A stretch of 64,000 nt of DNA, taken from Axinella damicornis (taxonomy: Eukaryota; Porifera; Demospongiae; Axinellida; Axinellidae). The translations under genes and the position numbers were made by a program. Below the pieces are notes generated by a model. That model did no database searches and had not been told where the DNA came from. It saw nothing but the letters and a program-made list of their open reading frames with translations. Numbering within the stretch: position 1 is the first letter of the stretch; each line of letters begins with the position of its first letter. Positions 1 through 13,100 of this stretch are shown piece after piece. Where the stretch lies: assembly GCA_963931865.1 (NCBI GenBank), contig OZ007506.1:2476926-2540925 (forward strand), written 5' to 3'.

Positions 1-457
1 ATGGTGAATGGGGGGAGGGGGTCCAAGACCCAAGCCATGGTGTACAGTGACATCAGGTTTGCCAAAAGTGCTTTGAGGATGGGGTCTGGCAATGGTCGTA
101 CCGGTGCCAGTGATGGCGGCAGTGGACCCGCCACTGCTGGTTACAGAATGACTAATGCTAGGCTTAGAATTAAATACAGATTGGCTACGAGTTTGGTCAC
201 TGCTATCAGTCCGAGCTTCCTCCTCCTGCTGTTTCTGCTCTGGGGTATTCCCAGCATCCTTCTGGCGCTGTAGCTTGTACAATCGCTCCAGTTGCTCCAC
301 CAGTACGCCGTGCTGCACCTCCGTGAGGCTTCCAGACTTAAGCTGCTTCTCCACCTGAATCAAACAGAAACAAATCAGTGATAGGTTCCTTGGGTGCCGC
401 AGCACACATACCCACACATGCACGCACACACACATGCACACATGCTGCATGTGTGCA

Positions 458-488
<31 letters not shown>

Positions 489-3400
489 CCACACACACGT
501 ACCCGCTTCAAAATGAACTCATGGTGCTTGGGTAGCAACTCAGGAGGAACGTCATCCAGTTGCAGATGGGTACTTTTGATGGATTCAAGGGTAGCATCCT
601 GGTAAGGGATGAGATCATTCCATGCATATATATGATGGGCATTATATAGACCACTAACACCAGCTGCTGTTTTGAGTTGCACATGGCCATACATCTCAGG
701 CAGCAACACAACATGAAATCTGGGAATGGGGTTACTACAATCTCTCAGATACAATCGTATTATGGCAGCACCCGCCATAAGGCACGCAGACAGACAGACA
801 GACAGACTGCATGAGCTATTAGTAATTGCATGCAATATTGTACATGCATTATGGGTATGTAGACACACATACACACAGTGGCACCAACCAGTGTATCCTC
901 CTCCACCCGCTTCTTCCCTGGTTCCTCGACCCGTGGACGTTCCTCAATCCGTGGACGTTTCTCTACAGGAGTCTCCTAGGCAGGTGCATGATGAGACACG
1001 ACCCTATCATACATTGTATACTAGACGAATGCAGAACATTGTGGGGCGAGCCTGAGCGAGTACAGTTGTCGAATGTGTATGGAGCAGTTGCATGCGCATG
1101 TGTTCCTACATGGAGCAGTTGCATGCGCATGTGTTCCTACATGGAGCAGATGCATGTGCATGACTGTCAGTGCATGTCATCAGAATGTGACGGAGAGCAT
1201 AGCACAACTTAAGGACACAGATCACACCAGAAGTTATGACACTAAAAATACACCCGTGCACTTCACAGCAACTGCGAATCAGGTTAGCCGAAGCAGTCTG
1301 GTAGCTAGGTAGGTCCAGGAGAGCTCTCTGTCTTTGTTGTCACCACCGGAGGGCGACTTTCTCGTTCTCTGCTGATGCCAGATCTGTCATGACTGGTCAC
1401 AGTCAGTGGGTTACGTGTTACCGAGCGCAGGCCAGTCAAGTTCCCATCCTCTGGCAATAGCCGAAGCAGCAGTCTAACACACCGTGATGGTTTATAGCTA
1501 TGCATGCAGTAAAAAGCCTGCATGCATGCTAGCTAGCTAGCTAGCTAGCTATGCTACACACCATGATGTGCTCTGCATGCAGGACATGAGATCGCTTGAA
1601 GCACTCTCCCCGTCTTCATGAAATGCTTTAGCCCCTCACCGCGCGCTATAGTCTCCATCCTTGTTGAGGTAGACCGTTCAGTTCGTGTCTCAGTCGTTTC
1701 GGATGTTGAATGGTGAGTTCGCTTGTGGTTTGAATTAACGCATGACACAATGACACGCAAAATACGAGCAGGAAGTGATTTACGGCACGACGTACGATAG
1801 ATATTACACTCCTGGTATAGAGAAAATTATGCCCAAAAAATAAAAACCTCCTGGGCTCAGTGGAGGACATGGAGAGATTCTGACTACACCATCATCATTC
1901 TAATTTTTGACTGACCCAAGCATACAATATTTATGCTGAAACTCTCCTTTGTGGTGGAGTTATGACCCTCCTAACTTTTGGCCTCCTTGTGTGGGTGGAT
2001 TTTTTTTTTCCTTCCGGATCCGCTGGGAATGAGACAGCCACGTGTGCACTATTAAATTGAGACGATCCAGCCTATGCCCGACCGGCAACCTTGGAGCTGT
2101 AAGTACGAGCTGGTGGATGCAATCAGAGTCTGCTCGGGGTGAGAGTAATACCAGAGTACCATTCTGAACGGTGAGCTTGCCCTGCCGGCGAGATGCACCT
2201 GGTCCAATCACCAGTACTAGTAGTGCGGTGGCTATTTATGAATGCCCTATATAGCTACAACGGTTCTGACTAAACAGGCCCGTAGGGAGGAGGGGTTCGA
2301 GGGGGTTTGGACGAACTGATGATTATGTGCTGGAACTCACCTTGGTGGTGGAGATATGAGCACTTTTGTCTCGCCGTTAGTCATTGCTCGAGTGCTCCAT
2401 CGACTTCCGGTGGCAGTACCATTCTTAGGAAAGGCACACGAAGATTCTGACCACACGGCCGTGATCACTGATCGTTCACTGACGCTTACATGCCGAAACT
2501 CACCGTGCTGTCTAAGTTGTGAGTGCTGTATTGGTTGCCATTGCTCGCGATCGACTGAGCGTGGTTGCCACGTGGCAGGTGCGTTAATTGGAACGTATTG
2601 CGATTGCGCGACGGCAAGTTGCAAAGCGGCTGCTTTATGAATGTGTACTTGAGAGCACTCTAAATCTTCATTATATAGCGCTATAGCTATCATGGTACTC
2701 ACTGATGTGTGATAATTGGAACGAACTGTCACAATTAGCTCGTGCTACCGTTTAACCGCGGCTACCAGGAGTGCGGTTGCCCCTTGTAAAGAAATAAATA
2801 AATATATGGAAAATTCACAGCACACTCGTCTATGTGGGGCTCGCTCAGGCTCGCCCCAATAATGTACATACACTGTATGTGGTGGACATCAAACATCTGA
2901 ATCTACAAGGGGAGGGTCACTTCTAACTCCCCTAGTTGCAATAGATACATGCACTGACAGCTGTAAACAGGATATTCACTGGTCATGACCTCTTACATGT
3001 AGTTGCTGTGTCCAATTCAGTATCTAGCTTTTTGTATGTTCATGGAGGGGCTAGTGGCTAGACTGGCTCGCCTCAAACAGCTACAGCTGTAAATATAGTT
3101 ACATCAGGATAGCCAATAAAAGCTTACTTTCTGTACACTGTTAGGCTGTAGTTGATGCTTCGTGCCGGCAAGGGCTGCCACTCCTCCCTTCGCATCCACG
3201 TGATTCACTCCGGCACTCTTCACACCCTCCACACCTGTCACTACCACCACCTCCTCCACTCCAACACAAAGTGGGGGGCTAGCACCTCGAGAAGTTTGTT
3301 TGAGAGTGGGGCTGACGCTCCTGGCTTTGTTGCTTTGGGGTCTCGGACTGATGCTTCTGCTAGCAGGAGGAGTGAGGGTTCTTCTCAAGGACTTCTTGGA

Positions 3401-5592
3401 GAGATGGGAGTTACGGGTCTGTGTGTGTGCGTGTATGTGTGTGTGTGCGTGTATGTGTGTGTGTGATAACAATGGGAAGAAGGAAGCACAAGCTCGACGT
3501 ATAGAATCGAAGCACAAGAAAGAATAACACACTCCACACAGCGCAGCTGCTAAAACAAAACGGATTCACTCACATCCTCCTTCCTAGCAGCAGTGGTGGT
3601 CGTGCTCAGGCCCATGGCTGCCTGCTGCTCTCTCTTCTCCTGCCTCTTCCTCTCCAGCAGCTGCCTCCTCCTCTCCTGCACTGAGAGGCCCTCCTCTGTC
3701 ACCACCACTGTCACCGCACCCCCTTCCACGGATGCCGGCTTTGAGGGGGACTGGGGAATGGAGAGTGATTACGTTAAAGCCTATATATTCGGACATATTA
3801 TAGTTGCACTTATTGACCTTGTTCTGACATTCCTACCTTGGGAGGTGAAACTCTTTTCGGAGTAGAATTTGAAAGAGCTGTTCCTGCAGCCTGGTCTTCC
3901 ATTCTTTTCACTTTCGTGCCTTGTACTGGGCCAGCCTTCTCAACTGTGTTCTCCTTGCTGCCCTGATCTGCCTGCAAATAAGTTTACATAAGTGGCCAAG
4001 GGGGCATCAGCATGAGTTACTTGGCAGGGTCATGCTTCAAAAATTTGGCACTATACGGTAGCCTAGCTACTTTTCGTCAAATACTCTCCAGTGGCGGACA
4101 CTGCGTGCTCCTTTCCCCTCCCTTCTGGACTGGCATGAATTACTTAACTCTTACCCCTAGAAATTTCGGGTTGAGGAAAATGCTCGGGCTTGCCAGGGAG
4201 GTGTCGGTGGCAGTGACAGGCCAGGCAGGGTCCAGGGCATGCACATGCTTGTCAATGGCTGCCAGCTTCCTCGTTGGGATATACCGGTTCCATGTCTGTC
4301 TCAGTTTGTACAGGGAGACACGGCTTTTGGGGTCGGTCTGGGTGTGTGTACATGCGGTGGAGGAAAGGAAGATCAAATGGTTGAATCCATGGAGAACCCC
4401 CAACCACCTACATACCATAGATGCTCTAATTTTGCGGTGCTTTATTTACGTGCCGACCCGGGTCATTATAGAAACGTCCGATCAGGACTACAACCCCCTC
4501 CCGTCAACCAACCTCCCTCCTTCAGCTCATCAGACTGCAGTGTTGCAACCTGAGGGCACTATATGGTAACGCAGATGCTCATACAATGGAACTAGCATAG
4601 TACAGCAACATAAAGGGAGTGATCAACGATACTACACTACCAGGGTAGTGTGCATGATCAGACAATCAGACAGCCATATTATTTACGGAAAGTGAGTATT
4701 GTCTGTGTAGGTGATGGCTTCTGGCAGTGGAAGACTATATCTGTGACAGTGGACAGGTAGATTATTACTGTATCACCTGACAATGATGGCAATTCTAGTC
4801 ATATTTTAGGACCTGTCCACATGGTACAAGTTAGTGTCCATCACCATGGCAACAGTGAAATCAGTCCAGGAAGTTATTAGTTAAGACACATTGGGTCCAC
4901 AATTAGGACTATTATCTGCAGTTACTAACAGGATTGTTCAGACCTACCAATTTCTCAAATGATCGGCAAAACCAAGCAACAATGCCTTTGCCGAAAAGCT
5001 CCAAATAGTCTCCTCCTAGATTCTTCATCATTGAATCCATAAGATAAAGCGAAGGGAGAATGTGGTTGGGAGGAGCCTGGGAAGAAAAAAAAAAAAGAAA
5101 ATCGTACACCTTTAGCCCTGGTTGCATCCACATCAAGTCACGGTACTTTGCAACATTCATGAGGCACTTCACAGCCAAAGTTGATTCAGCACTTTTCCAC
5201 TTCGGGGAGAAATACAGTACTAGTCACCATTTTCTTCGAGCAAGCAAAACTCCCTTCCATCAAGGTCGACAAGTTGCTTATTTCCCCCCAGAATAGCAGA
5301 AAAGGTAGAACATACAACACAGAAAATGGTTACAACATCAGAAAGCAAAATCATGAACAGAACAGGAGTGCTAAACAATCTATATAAAGAAAGTTTGAAG
5401 GCACAACTAGCTAGCTACCTCCATAAGACGCGCCCCTATCTTCTCCACTATTCTGTGGGCGATGGGCTTGTACTTCCCAGCAGCCATGGTAAGGTCGTTG
5501 ATGAGCGGCTTGGAGTTGAAGGTGAGGTCTTCGAGCGCCTGCTCGAAATCCCGCAATACCGCTGCCACCTTGGGGTCGTCTGACGACGCCAT
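1..5592 (-). CDS. PCF11: Pre-mRNA cleavage complex II protein Pcf11 (5' part, runs off left edge)
   Basis: Pcf11 binds the RNA polymerase II CTD and drives mRNA 3'-end cleavage and transcription termination in the nucleus. Exons read on the minus strand: 5419-5592 (start ATG 5592), 4948-5076, 4155-4337, 3837-3971, about 3572-3756, 3128-3419, possibly 1347-1448, 889-975, 503-598, and 354 down to the window edge. All these exons join in phase 0. The first three encode a CTD-interacting domain. Diagnostic strings are LEDLTFNSKPLINDLTM, LPSLYLMDSMMKNLGGDYL and LDPAWPV, which follow animal Pcf11 closely. Later exons are charged and low in complexity: a QERRRQLLERKRQEKREQQ coiled stretch, Ser/Pro/Arg-rich segments, and near the left edge VEKQLKSGSLTEVQHG followed by a Gln/Glu-rich helix. 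The 3' end, including the zinc fingers of the family, lies outside the window. The N-terminal identification is strong. The small exons between 503 and 3419 are supported only by splice signals, phase and composition. Exon 1347-1448 is the weakest. Confidence 0.88.
453..500. repeat. (CA)n microsatellite in PCF11 intron
   Basis: Mixed CACACATGCA and pure CA, ending at the donor of exon 503-598. Confidence 0.9.
1072..1160 (+). repeat. 33-bp direct repeat
   Basis: TGGAGCAGTTGCATGCGCAT then GTGTTCCTACA occurs twice in tandem, followed by a partial third copy (TGGAGCAGATGCATGTGCAT). PCF11 intron. Confidence 0.85.
2335..2785 (+). repeat. Interspersed repeat, copy A
   Basis: Non-coding unit containing GTGGAGATATGAGCACTT, ATTCTGACCACACGGC, CTTACATGCCGAAACTC, GGTTGCCACGTGGCA and TACCAGGAGTGCGGTTGCC in that order. 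The same ordered landmarks recur at 12560-12925 (same strand) and, inverted, at 17883-18425. A fragment (GTGGTGGAGTTATGACC) is at about 1945-1970. It lies in a PCF11 intron. The class of element is unknown to me. Confidence 0.75.
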
Positions 5593-6299
5593 TCCGCCCT
5601 CTCCGCGGTATTACGGTTACCCCGCCGGTGTCTGGATCCCCAGAGGGGCAGAAAGAGAGTGGAGAAAAAGTGAATCAGCCTATCCACGAGAGAGAAGTGG
5701 CAACCATTTTACTCGATTTGAACATCCGCGTGGTTGTCACGTGACAGATTTGCAACGTCACTTTTCCACTATTACACGATCAATATGACGCTCTGAACTC
5801 TGCTTTTGCGAAATCGTATCATGATGAAGTGGCAGATATAAGTTGGTGATCCTTGATGTGAGAGAGCGAAGTTTGTGTTGAAGGATTTGAGATTAAATTG
5901 AAACGTACTTTCCAGAAGGTTGATTACTTTATAGAGGTCAGGATAAGGTGAGGCCAATTTGGGTGTGGCTGTAGTAGTGAAATCCTGGATTTTATGGTGC
6001 TTGCATGCAAGTGTTATACACTATTGACCCTGTGTAACTCATCTATGGCAGACATGTATTGAATGCCCAAGTCCCTATCCCAGTAGAGGACGAGGTGTTA
6101 AATCTTTTATGCACCTTGATGATAGCTATTTACTTCACTTTCCTTCACAGCTACTCATCGAATAAGTGGTGTGTATACGTACTGTGTGTGCAAAGATTAC
6201 TGGGCATTTCACTTTGAATTGCAAAGCAAAGACTGCCCATCTTTCACACGTTCCTGATTGGAGACGCGCAAACCTTGACTGCACAGCCACAGACTCCAG
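5593..6299. promoter_or_regulatory. Divergent PCF11/RAB30 intergenic region
   Basis: About 700 bp separate the start codons of two divergently transcribed housekeeping genes. No coding exon or long repeat is visible. It is inferred to contain the promoters and 5' UTRs of both genes. I see no convincing TATA box at a fixed distance from either start. Confidence 0.5.
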
Positions 6300-9200
6300 A
6301 TGGAAACAGAATACGACTATCTCTTTAAAATTGTGCTCATAGGAGATGCTGGTGTCGGCAAGACCAGCATTGTCAGACGGTACACCGATGGCATTTTCAC
6401 ATCTGCTGGTATCCCGACCATTGGAGTGGATTTCTGCATCAAGACACTACAGATCGGAAGCAGTGCAGTTAAGGTAGGCATTAATTAGAGCAGAGACGAC
6501 TTATTTCTAGGCACCAACCTAGCCTCGTTCTCAGGCTCTCCCTAGCCCGTGGGGGGGGGGGGGGGGGGTGGGAACAAGGCTATCTGGCATACCCAGGAAC
6601 GGAAGCCTAAGGTGCATAGTCAATAAATGATGGATACACATCGTCAGCTTGCGAGCACATGAAGCGATAGCTTTTGGATTCCATTATGTATACCAGTATT
6701 CCGGCTAGAACCACTTCTATAGGGTGGTGCTGGGTTAGGGATCAAAGTGGTTTGAACACATTTCTTTACAAAGAGTGCAGTGGACTGCTCTAAAGCATTT
6801 ACAAGATACATGAGGGATGAGGAGGGGTTAGAAAGTTCTCACCATCCGTTAGAGGAAGCAGAGACAGTGGTGTCTTTTATCCTCCATACACATTGATACA
6901 CCTGTTTTGCGTTGCAGTTTACTTTGAAACCCAGAAAGGCAATGTTTTTATTGCAAAAAAATAAGCATCAGAAATTTCCTTCCCTGCCATAGTATAACAG
7001 TATGACGATGATGTTGTCATACGCTCTTGGTTTGGCTAATGGCAGAGTGGAGGCCACGCTTGGTGATGCACCAGTGTCAAGGACACTATATTCACAGCAG
7101 TAATGGCAGGGTCCACCCATTCCTGCTAATAGTGTATGCCAAAAGTGTTCTTGGTGTGGGCCAATCTTCCAACCCTAACCTGTGGGCCAATGTTCCAACT
7201 CTAGCTATTGCTCTCTTCACCTTTCTGTCCCATCTGACCATCTGCTATCAGATTAACTTATGGCTGGTTACTGACTCCCGTACACATACACTCTAGTCTC
7301 TAGTCTCGGAACCAGACTCCCAACACAAAGGGGAAGGGGAGTCTGGTACAGCCCCCCCCCCCCCCCCCCAGAATTTTGGTGGCATGAATCTGATTGGTTG
7401 ATTGCTTTGTACTTGTGTTGTGGCACTTCACAGATGGCTGACAGAAGTGATAGTAACTCAATTATTCATCTAGCACCCCCTTGAGAGCCTCTGTATCACC
7501 TTTAATTGGCACTCAGTGCAAGCTGTAGCCCATAATGGCTTTCTGTATGCAACTATACTGGGAAGCTGTAGCCCATAATGGCTTTCTGTATGCAACTATA
7601 CTGGGCTCTCCCCCTCCCCCTTTGGTACGGGAGTCTGATACCAAGACTATACGTATACATACTCATGTACACGTGATAGTCTCTGGTATGGTATGGCATG
7701 GTGTGAAACATGAAAGTGATTTATGAGATTTCGAGAGAAAGGCTTCCAAGCAACAGCAGTGATGGGTTGCTGATCTTTAATTCTAGCTAGTTGCAAACAG
7801 AAGTGGCTGTTTCAAGCTGCACATGACCAGAATGTGCTTGTGTGCTACCAGCCATTGCAACCAGACCAGCTTGCCTCGCACCCAGTCCGGGTACCTGTGA
7901 AACGCGGAACGCGGAACGGAAGTAAATTGTGGACCGCGCGCTATCACCACCGTACGCGCAGGGCGTCTTTATTCACTGGACTGGACTGGACTCACCCAAA
8001 AATCTGTAAGATGCCTTTTTCAGTGTAGGACAGAAGCTAAGCATACTTATTTATTCCCTAAAGTTGCTTGCATAGCCTGCTTTCGTGTCTTCCCTCGAGT
8101 CGGTAGAGGTCAAAGGTCATGTGCATATTTAATGAGCTCCAGCAAAATGCGCTTCAGTCAGTCGTGGATGATAGTGGAATATTATTTTCTGTTCTCTATG
8201 CTTCAGCAAAAGGCTGGAGTTCGATGTTTGCGGTAAATAAATGCTCTTCTAATCTTTTCATTGAAGCTCATTAAATATGCACGTGAACTTTGACCTCTAC
8301 CGACTCGAGGGAAGACACGAAAGCAGGCTATGCAAGCAAGTTTAGTGAATAAATAAGTATGCTTAGCTTCTGTCCTACATTGAAAAGGCATCTTACACAT
8401 TTTTGGGTGAGTCCAGTCCAGTGAATAATGATGAAAGCGCGCAGCCCGAATTTTACTTCCGTTCCGCGTTGCGTTCCGCGTTCCGGCTTTCACAGGTACC
8501 CCCCAGTCCTGCATGAAAAATCAGAAAAGGGCCTTGTCACCTTGTCAGCATCCCATATGTGCTGAGTCAGCAGTGTTGATTATGGGTAGCTGAATATGTT
8601 CATCATTACCTACAGTCGATTTCCGTTTTGCGTTTAAACATTGCGTATAGCGTATTGTATGCGTGACCAAGTGCGGCAAGAACTTTCTGTGGGTGGAGCA
8701 AGTGTTTGAAAACCATGCAGGTACTTTGCGTGAGTGTCATATTTGCAGAACACAGTTTCCGTAAAAATCCACGCAATACGCAATGTTCAAACGCAGTGGA
8801 AATCAACTTAAAGTCACTTGATAAAGCCATCACCAACATATACAGCTACCTACCACTAGTCTTGTTCCCAGACCCCGAACACACATCACATTTGGAGTCT
8901 GGGAATGAGACAAACCTACCACATGTATTTGAATACAGTAACTGTTTCAATAATAATAATATGCTGACTCAGGAAATATGACGAGGTGTAACCAGGCCCT
9001 TCATTATTTCTTCCATGGGCCTGGGAACGAGGCTGGCCTATGAGTGTGCTGTTGCTCACAACAGGCGTACTCATCACTCTATCCATAGCTTCAAATATGG
9101 GACACAGCAGGACAGGAGAGGTTCAGAACGATCACACAGAGTTACTACCGCAGCGCAGATGCCATTGTCCTAGTGTACGACATTGGATCTGCAACAACCT

Positions 9201-9889
9201 TCAGAAACCTACCGGAGTGGCTCTCAGAAGTGGAGAGATATGCAGGCAACAGCGTCACCCGGATACTCATAGGTATTGCTGATACACAGCCAAGGCTATG
9301 AATTACTAATGGGGTGGTTTTAGCTGGAGCTTCACTTTTGTTAACCCTGTACATAGCCTCGTCTCAGGCTCTCTCCCTCTCCGCTTCATGTGCATTCTGA
9401 CTGCACGTTTTTCACCGATGTTGGACACACCCATTTTATAATACATACAGCTGGTGGAAGCTAATACTTGCTTACCTCTCTAACTGGAGTGTTTTGTGAA
9501 TTGCTGCAATACATGATACACTGTGGTATGCTTCCAAGAGTGATTTTACCTTTACACGAAGGGTGTAGTCAGATTTTACATTTCAAATTCCCCTGCTGCA
9601 TCTTACAGGCAATAAGAGTGACCGCACAGACAGAGAAATCACTCCGGAGCTGGGGAGACAGTTTGCAAGGGAAAACGACATGCCATTCCTGGAGACCTCT
9701 GCTAAGAACTCTAACAACATTGACGAGCTCTTCTTGCAACTGGCAAAGACACTTCGTGAGTCACATGTCGACAGGAAGCTAAAGTCACACGGCGGAGCTA
9801 CCAGTGGAGGCAAGCAACCCAACACCGTCACACTTACACAGAAGACTTCAAGTGAACAGAATAGTGGAGGGGGGGGAGGATGTTGCTGA
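6300..9889 (+). CDS. RAB30: Rab30-like small GTPase
   Basis: Membrane-anchored Rab GTPase of the Golgi/secretory group. Three exons: 6300-6473, 9089-9272, 9609-9889, giving 212 residues plus stop TGA. GTP-binding motifs are intact. These are the P-loop GDAGVGKT at residues 15-22, switch I around TIGVDF, the DTAGQE box at the start of exon 2, NKSD at the start of exon 3, and ETSAK. The phrases MEDYD-like [27 protein letters not shown] and [12 protein letters not shown] point to Rab30 rather than Rab1, Rab19 or Rab43 (from memory, no alignment). The tail is Gly-rich and ends in Cys-Cys, the double-geranylgeranyl signal. Intron 1 (2.6 kb) is loaded with repeats. The stop lies only about 290 bp before the THOC2 start. 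Confidence 0.88.
6530..6585. repeat. Poly-G run inside a TAGCCTCGTTC-type inverted repeat
   Basis: Within Rab30 intron 1. A half-site TAGCCTCGTTCTCAGGC is followed by about 20 G and then GGGAACAAGGCTA, the inverted partner. It belongs to the dispersed palindrome family described in the findings. Confidence 0.6.
7888..8502. mobile_element. Foldback/MITE-like element with GCGGAACG-repeat terminal arms
   Basis: Two long inverted arms (about 7888-8165 and 8230-8502) face each other in Rab30 intron 1. Both ends begin GGTACCTGTGAAA, followed by repeats of CGCGGAACG and GGAAGTAAA. The interior arms also match: GACTCGAGGGAAGACACGAAAGC is mirrored on the left. No coding sequence is visible, so it is probably a non-autonomous foldback transposon. 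Its GCGGAAC-rich ends resemble the terminal repeats of the larger element in the HERC2 intron. Confidence 0.75.
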
Positions 9890-10178
9890 TTCGAAAATGC
9901 CTCACTTTTATTTCTTGTAAAATAGTTATGTTACTTGCACGTCTAGTCTATATATGTCTACATATGGCCTACCCATTCATTAATACTGTGTGTATCTTTT
10001 TAGCGCATGTTTATTATTCGCATGTATTTTCATACGTTGGACAGGAGTTTTCGTATCTTGAACCTTCCCGCTATGTTGCAGGGGCTGGCCCGCTAGCTAA
10101 TAATTAATTCCAGTTTCATATTTGCACGTGATCAAATTCCTAAATCCCCACGTGTTGTAGTTTTGTGACTGTCTGAAA

Positions 10179-13100
10179 ATGGCGGCGTGCAGCAGCCTGC
10201 CAGAGAAGGTTCTGAAAAACTGGAGCTCCAAGGGGAAAGACGAGGCGTAAGTAGTGTCAGTAATTGAGTATTGTGTGGTAATATTCGAATTATGAACAGA
10301 GTAAATTATCCTATAACCATACAGGCTTGACTTGCTCCAGAAAGCTTTCACGCAGGCTGCTCCGGATGACTTGTTAGAGGACAGTCTAGGTAAGTAGGCG
10401 ATGTGTAGGCAACTTGTGAGATACATTGATGCATGATGTCCAATTAGGCTCGGAACCAGACCCTTTGCCAGGAAGAAAGGGTGTGGGCACATGCCTATAC
10501 GTACACATTTGAGTTGCAATGCAATTCTGCATGGGTATAATTAATACCATGTGCACAATCACTATCAACCTGTTCGTTGCTCCCTCGGGTTAACATGGTA
10601 CAGCACACCGATTTGTCTAGTTGCTGGCAGCACTGAAAGTTTCCATTATGTGTAGTTACTACGTTAATTATAAGTCACACCCACTTGTCGTATTCAGAGC
10701 ATTGACTTCTGTTTCTCTAATAGAGTTTCGCAGTCTTCTGTATGATGTGGTGAATCATGCTGTTGCTGGGGACCTGGAGAGCGAGGAGGTGGCAGGCTTC
10801 TTTGGAGAACTCGTCTCACACCTGGTTAGTACATTGAGTAACCCTTTAACCAACCACCAGTGATTGCAGACACCTGTCATGAGACTTTTCAACTCCATGA
10901 TGTCACTTCTGGTTGAGAGTTAAGTTCTGTGTGAGCAGAAAGGGAGATGGTGGATATAGGCTCACTAGCTGCTAGCCCCTCTCCGCCTGCCCAGCCCAGC
11001 TGGGTGGAGCTACTATATAGACCAGAGTACATGTACATGGCTGTGTCTCCACTGAGCCTTCATTTGAGCTCATTTTTGGGGAGACCACCCTTTCATCATG
11101 TACGGGTTGCCCAAACTCATTACAGTGGCATCATGAAGCTGAAAGTGTGTTTTGATTGGTCAATGAGGTAAAGTACACATTCCAGCCTCCCAGAGTCTGA
11201 GCACGAATCATTCAATGGCTGCCTTCTCTCCCCTTCAGGAAATTGAAGAGAGCTTTCCGTCACTGCTAGCTGACATCCTTACCATCCTGGGTATTGAAGT
11301 GAAGCGTACTCTCCAGTTGTTTGCTACTAGCTACCTACCTACGTATTTGTCACACCTGTCTGCTGGGCTTTAGAGGCCACTAGGAGATTGTTGCATGATG
11401 ACTTCATCTTGCGGAGGAGCTAATGTGATCCCATCTCCTTCTCTACCGGTCGCCATGGCAACTTCCAGATGCAGAGGTCACATGCAATGAAGACAAGGAC
11501 CAGCGGGTTGCTTTCAAGGCACTCACCTCAGCATGCAGGGTATACAGTGCATGATGTGCACGTCCAGTTGTCCTGCCTGTTGTGTGTACATTCTAGTACA
11601 TCCCGAAAGTCCTTGAACAAATGTCTAACATGTGGACACGTCTTGAGGTTGCGTCCGCCCACACACTGGACATACTTTGCTCTGTGTTCGTCTAACAACG
11701 TCTGTTGACGTCTGTTTGCATCTACGTGTATCCGCTAGCGTCCGCGTGCTTTTGCATGTGCGAACCATGTCTGCGTGTGCCTTGCATCTGCGTTTTACGT
11801 GCGTGTCTGTTTGTGTCTAGACACAAATTTATCTCTGTCATTTAGTCAGGGACTTTCATGATCTAGTACTGGAGGTGGGCAGTATTGACCATGACAATAT
11901 CTTGATATTCGACTAGGAGTACACATACATGTACACAGTAGTTTATTGCCGCGAATGATTCCGAGCAAAAAGTTGGCATAACTTATGTAGTACCAGCAGG
12001 TCTCACCTGGTTCACACGGGGTCATAGCCTGTGGCCGTGCAAAAACTGCCTGCTGAACTGCCGGTGACCCTGTGGCCATAGCAAAATCCACCGTGACTGC
12101 ATGACTATTATGTGGAGTAATACGGTAAGCTAAACCCATGCCTACATCCGCCGTGTACAGGGTCGCAGCTCTAAGTATGGTGCTTATTGGAGTGACCACT
12201 GACATCACTTGGTCATAGCCCTGTGCGTGTGATGGTCACTTGACAACTTCCTTCAGGATCTGTTGGGAGAGTCTCTACTGAAGGAGAGACTGGACATGGA
12301 TGCGCTGGAGACGGTGGGCCTGATACAGTCCAAGACAAATTTCAACCAGAAATACGTGAAAACTAAGACCAAGCTGTTGTGAGTTGTTTGGTTGCATGTG
12401 TAGGGGGTGTGGATCAGGGGTGTGGATCATTAACGGGTCAAGTTGCACTCCTGGTAGGGGATATACTGTGCTGCGAAATGTAACCTTTGACTACCTTAGG
12501 GATGGTCTGCGTGATCGCTATCATGTAGTGTCCCAACTGTACAGTTTTGATGCTGATCGAATCTCACTTTTGAGGTGGAGTTACAATGTACAAGTACACT
12601 TTTCTCGCTGTCGGCTGTCATTGCTCGAACACACTTTGACTTTCGCTGCCAGTACAGCTCTTACGAAGGGCCCACAAACATTCTGACCACACGGCAGTGA
12701 TCGCTGTCTTTCACTGACACTTACATGCCGAAACTCGCCTTGCTGGCAAAGTTGTGAACACTGTAATAATTTCTTGTCTTCCCTTTGGCCGCCATTGCAA
12801 GCGATCAAATGAGAGTGGTTGCCACGTGGCATGTTCATTAAATGGAACTAACTACATTGCTAGCTTGTGCTACGGCAAGTCACAATTGGGGTTACAACAG
12901 CTGCCAGGAGTGTGGTTGCCCCTCGAAACACTTGTTTATTGTGGTGGGGAGAGTCGTGGAAACGTGGACCACATGAATGTATGTGTTTGGTATTGCAAGG
13001 AGGAATGTGTACAGTTTCCCTATATACGTAGCAGTTATTGGTTAACCTCTAGATGTCAATGAATGTGTGTATATGTGCATGTCCGTGTGTGTATTACACC

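Noticed and set aside
338..874. 178-codon minus-strand frame starting MYVCLHTHNAC
   Set aside because: Runs through introns and a CA repeat. Only 503-598 within it is a supported PCF11 exon, and that exon lies in this frame by phase.
11580..11830. Region rich in ACGTCTG/CGTCTG motifs resembling a regulatory cluster
   Set aside because: The motif spacing is irregular and no transcription factor site could be named; left as unexplained intron sequence.
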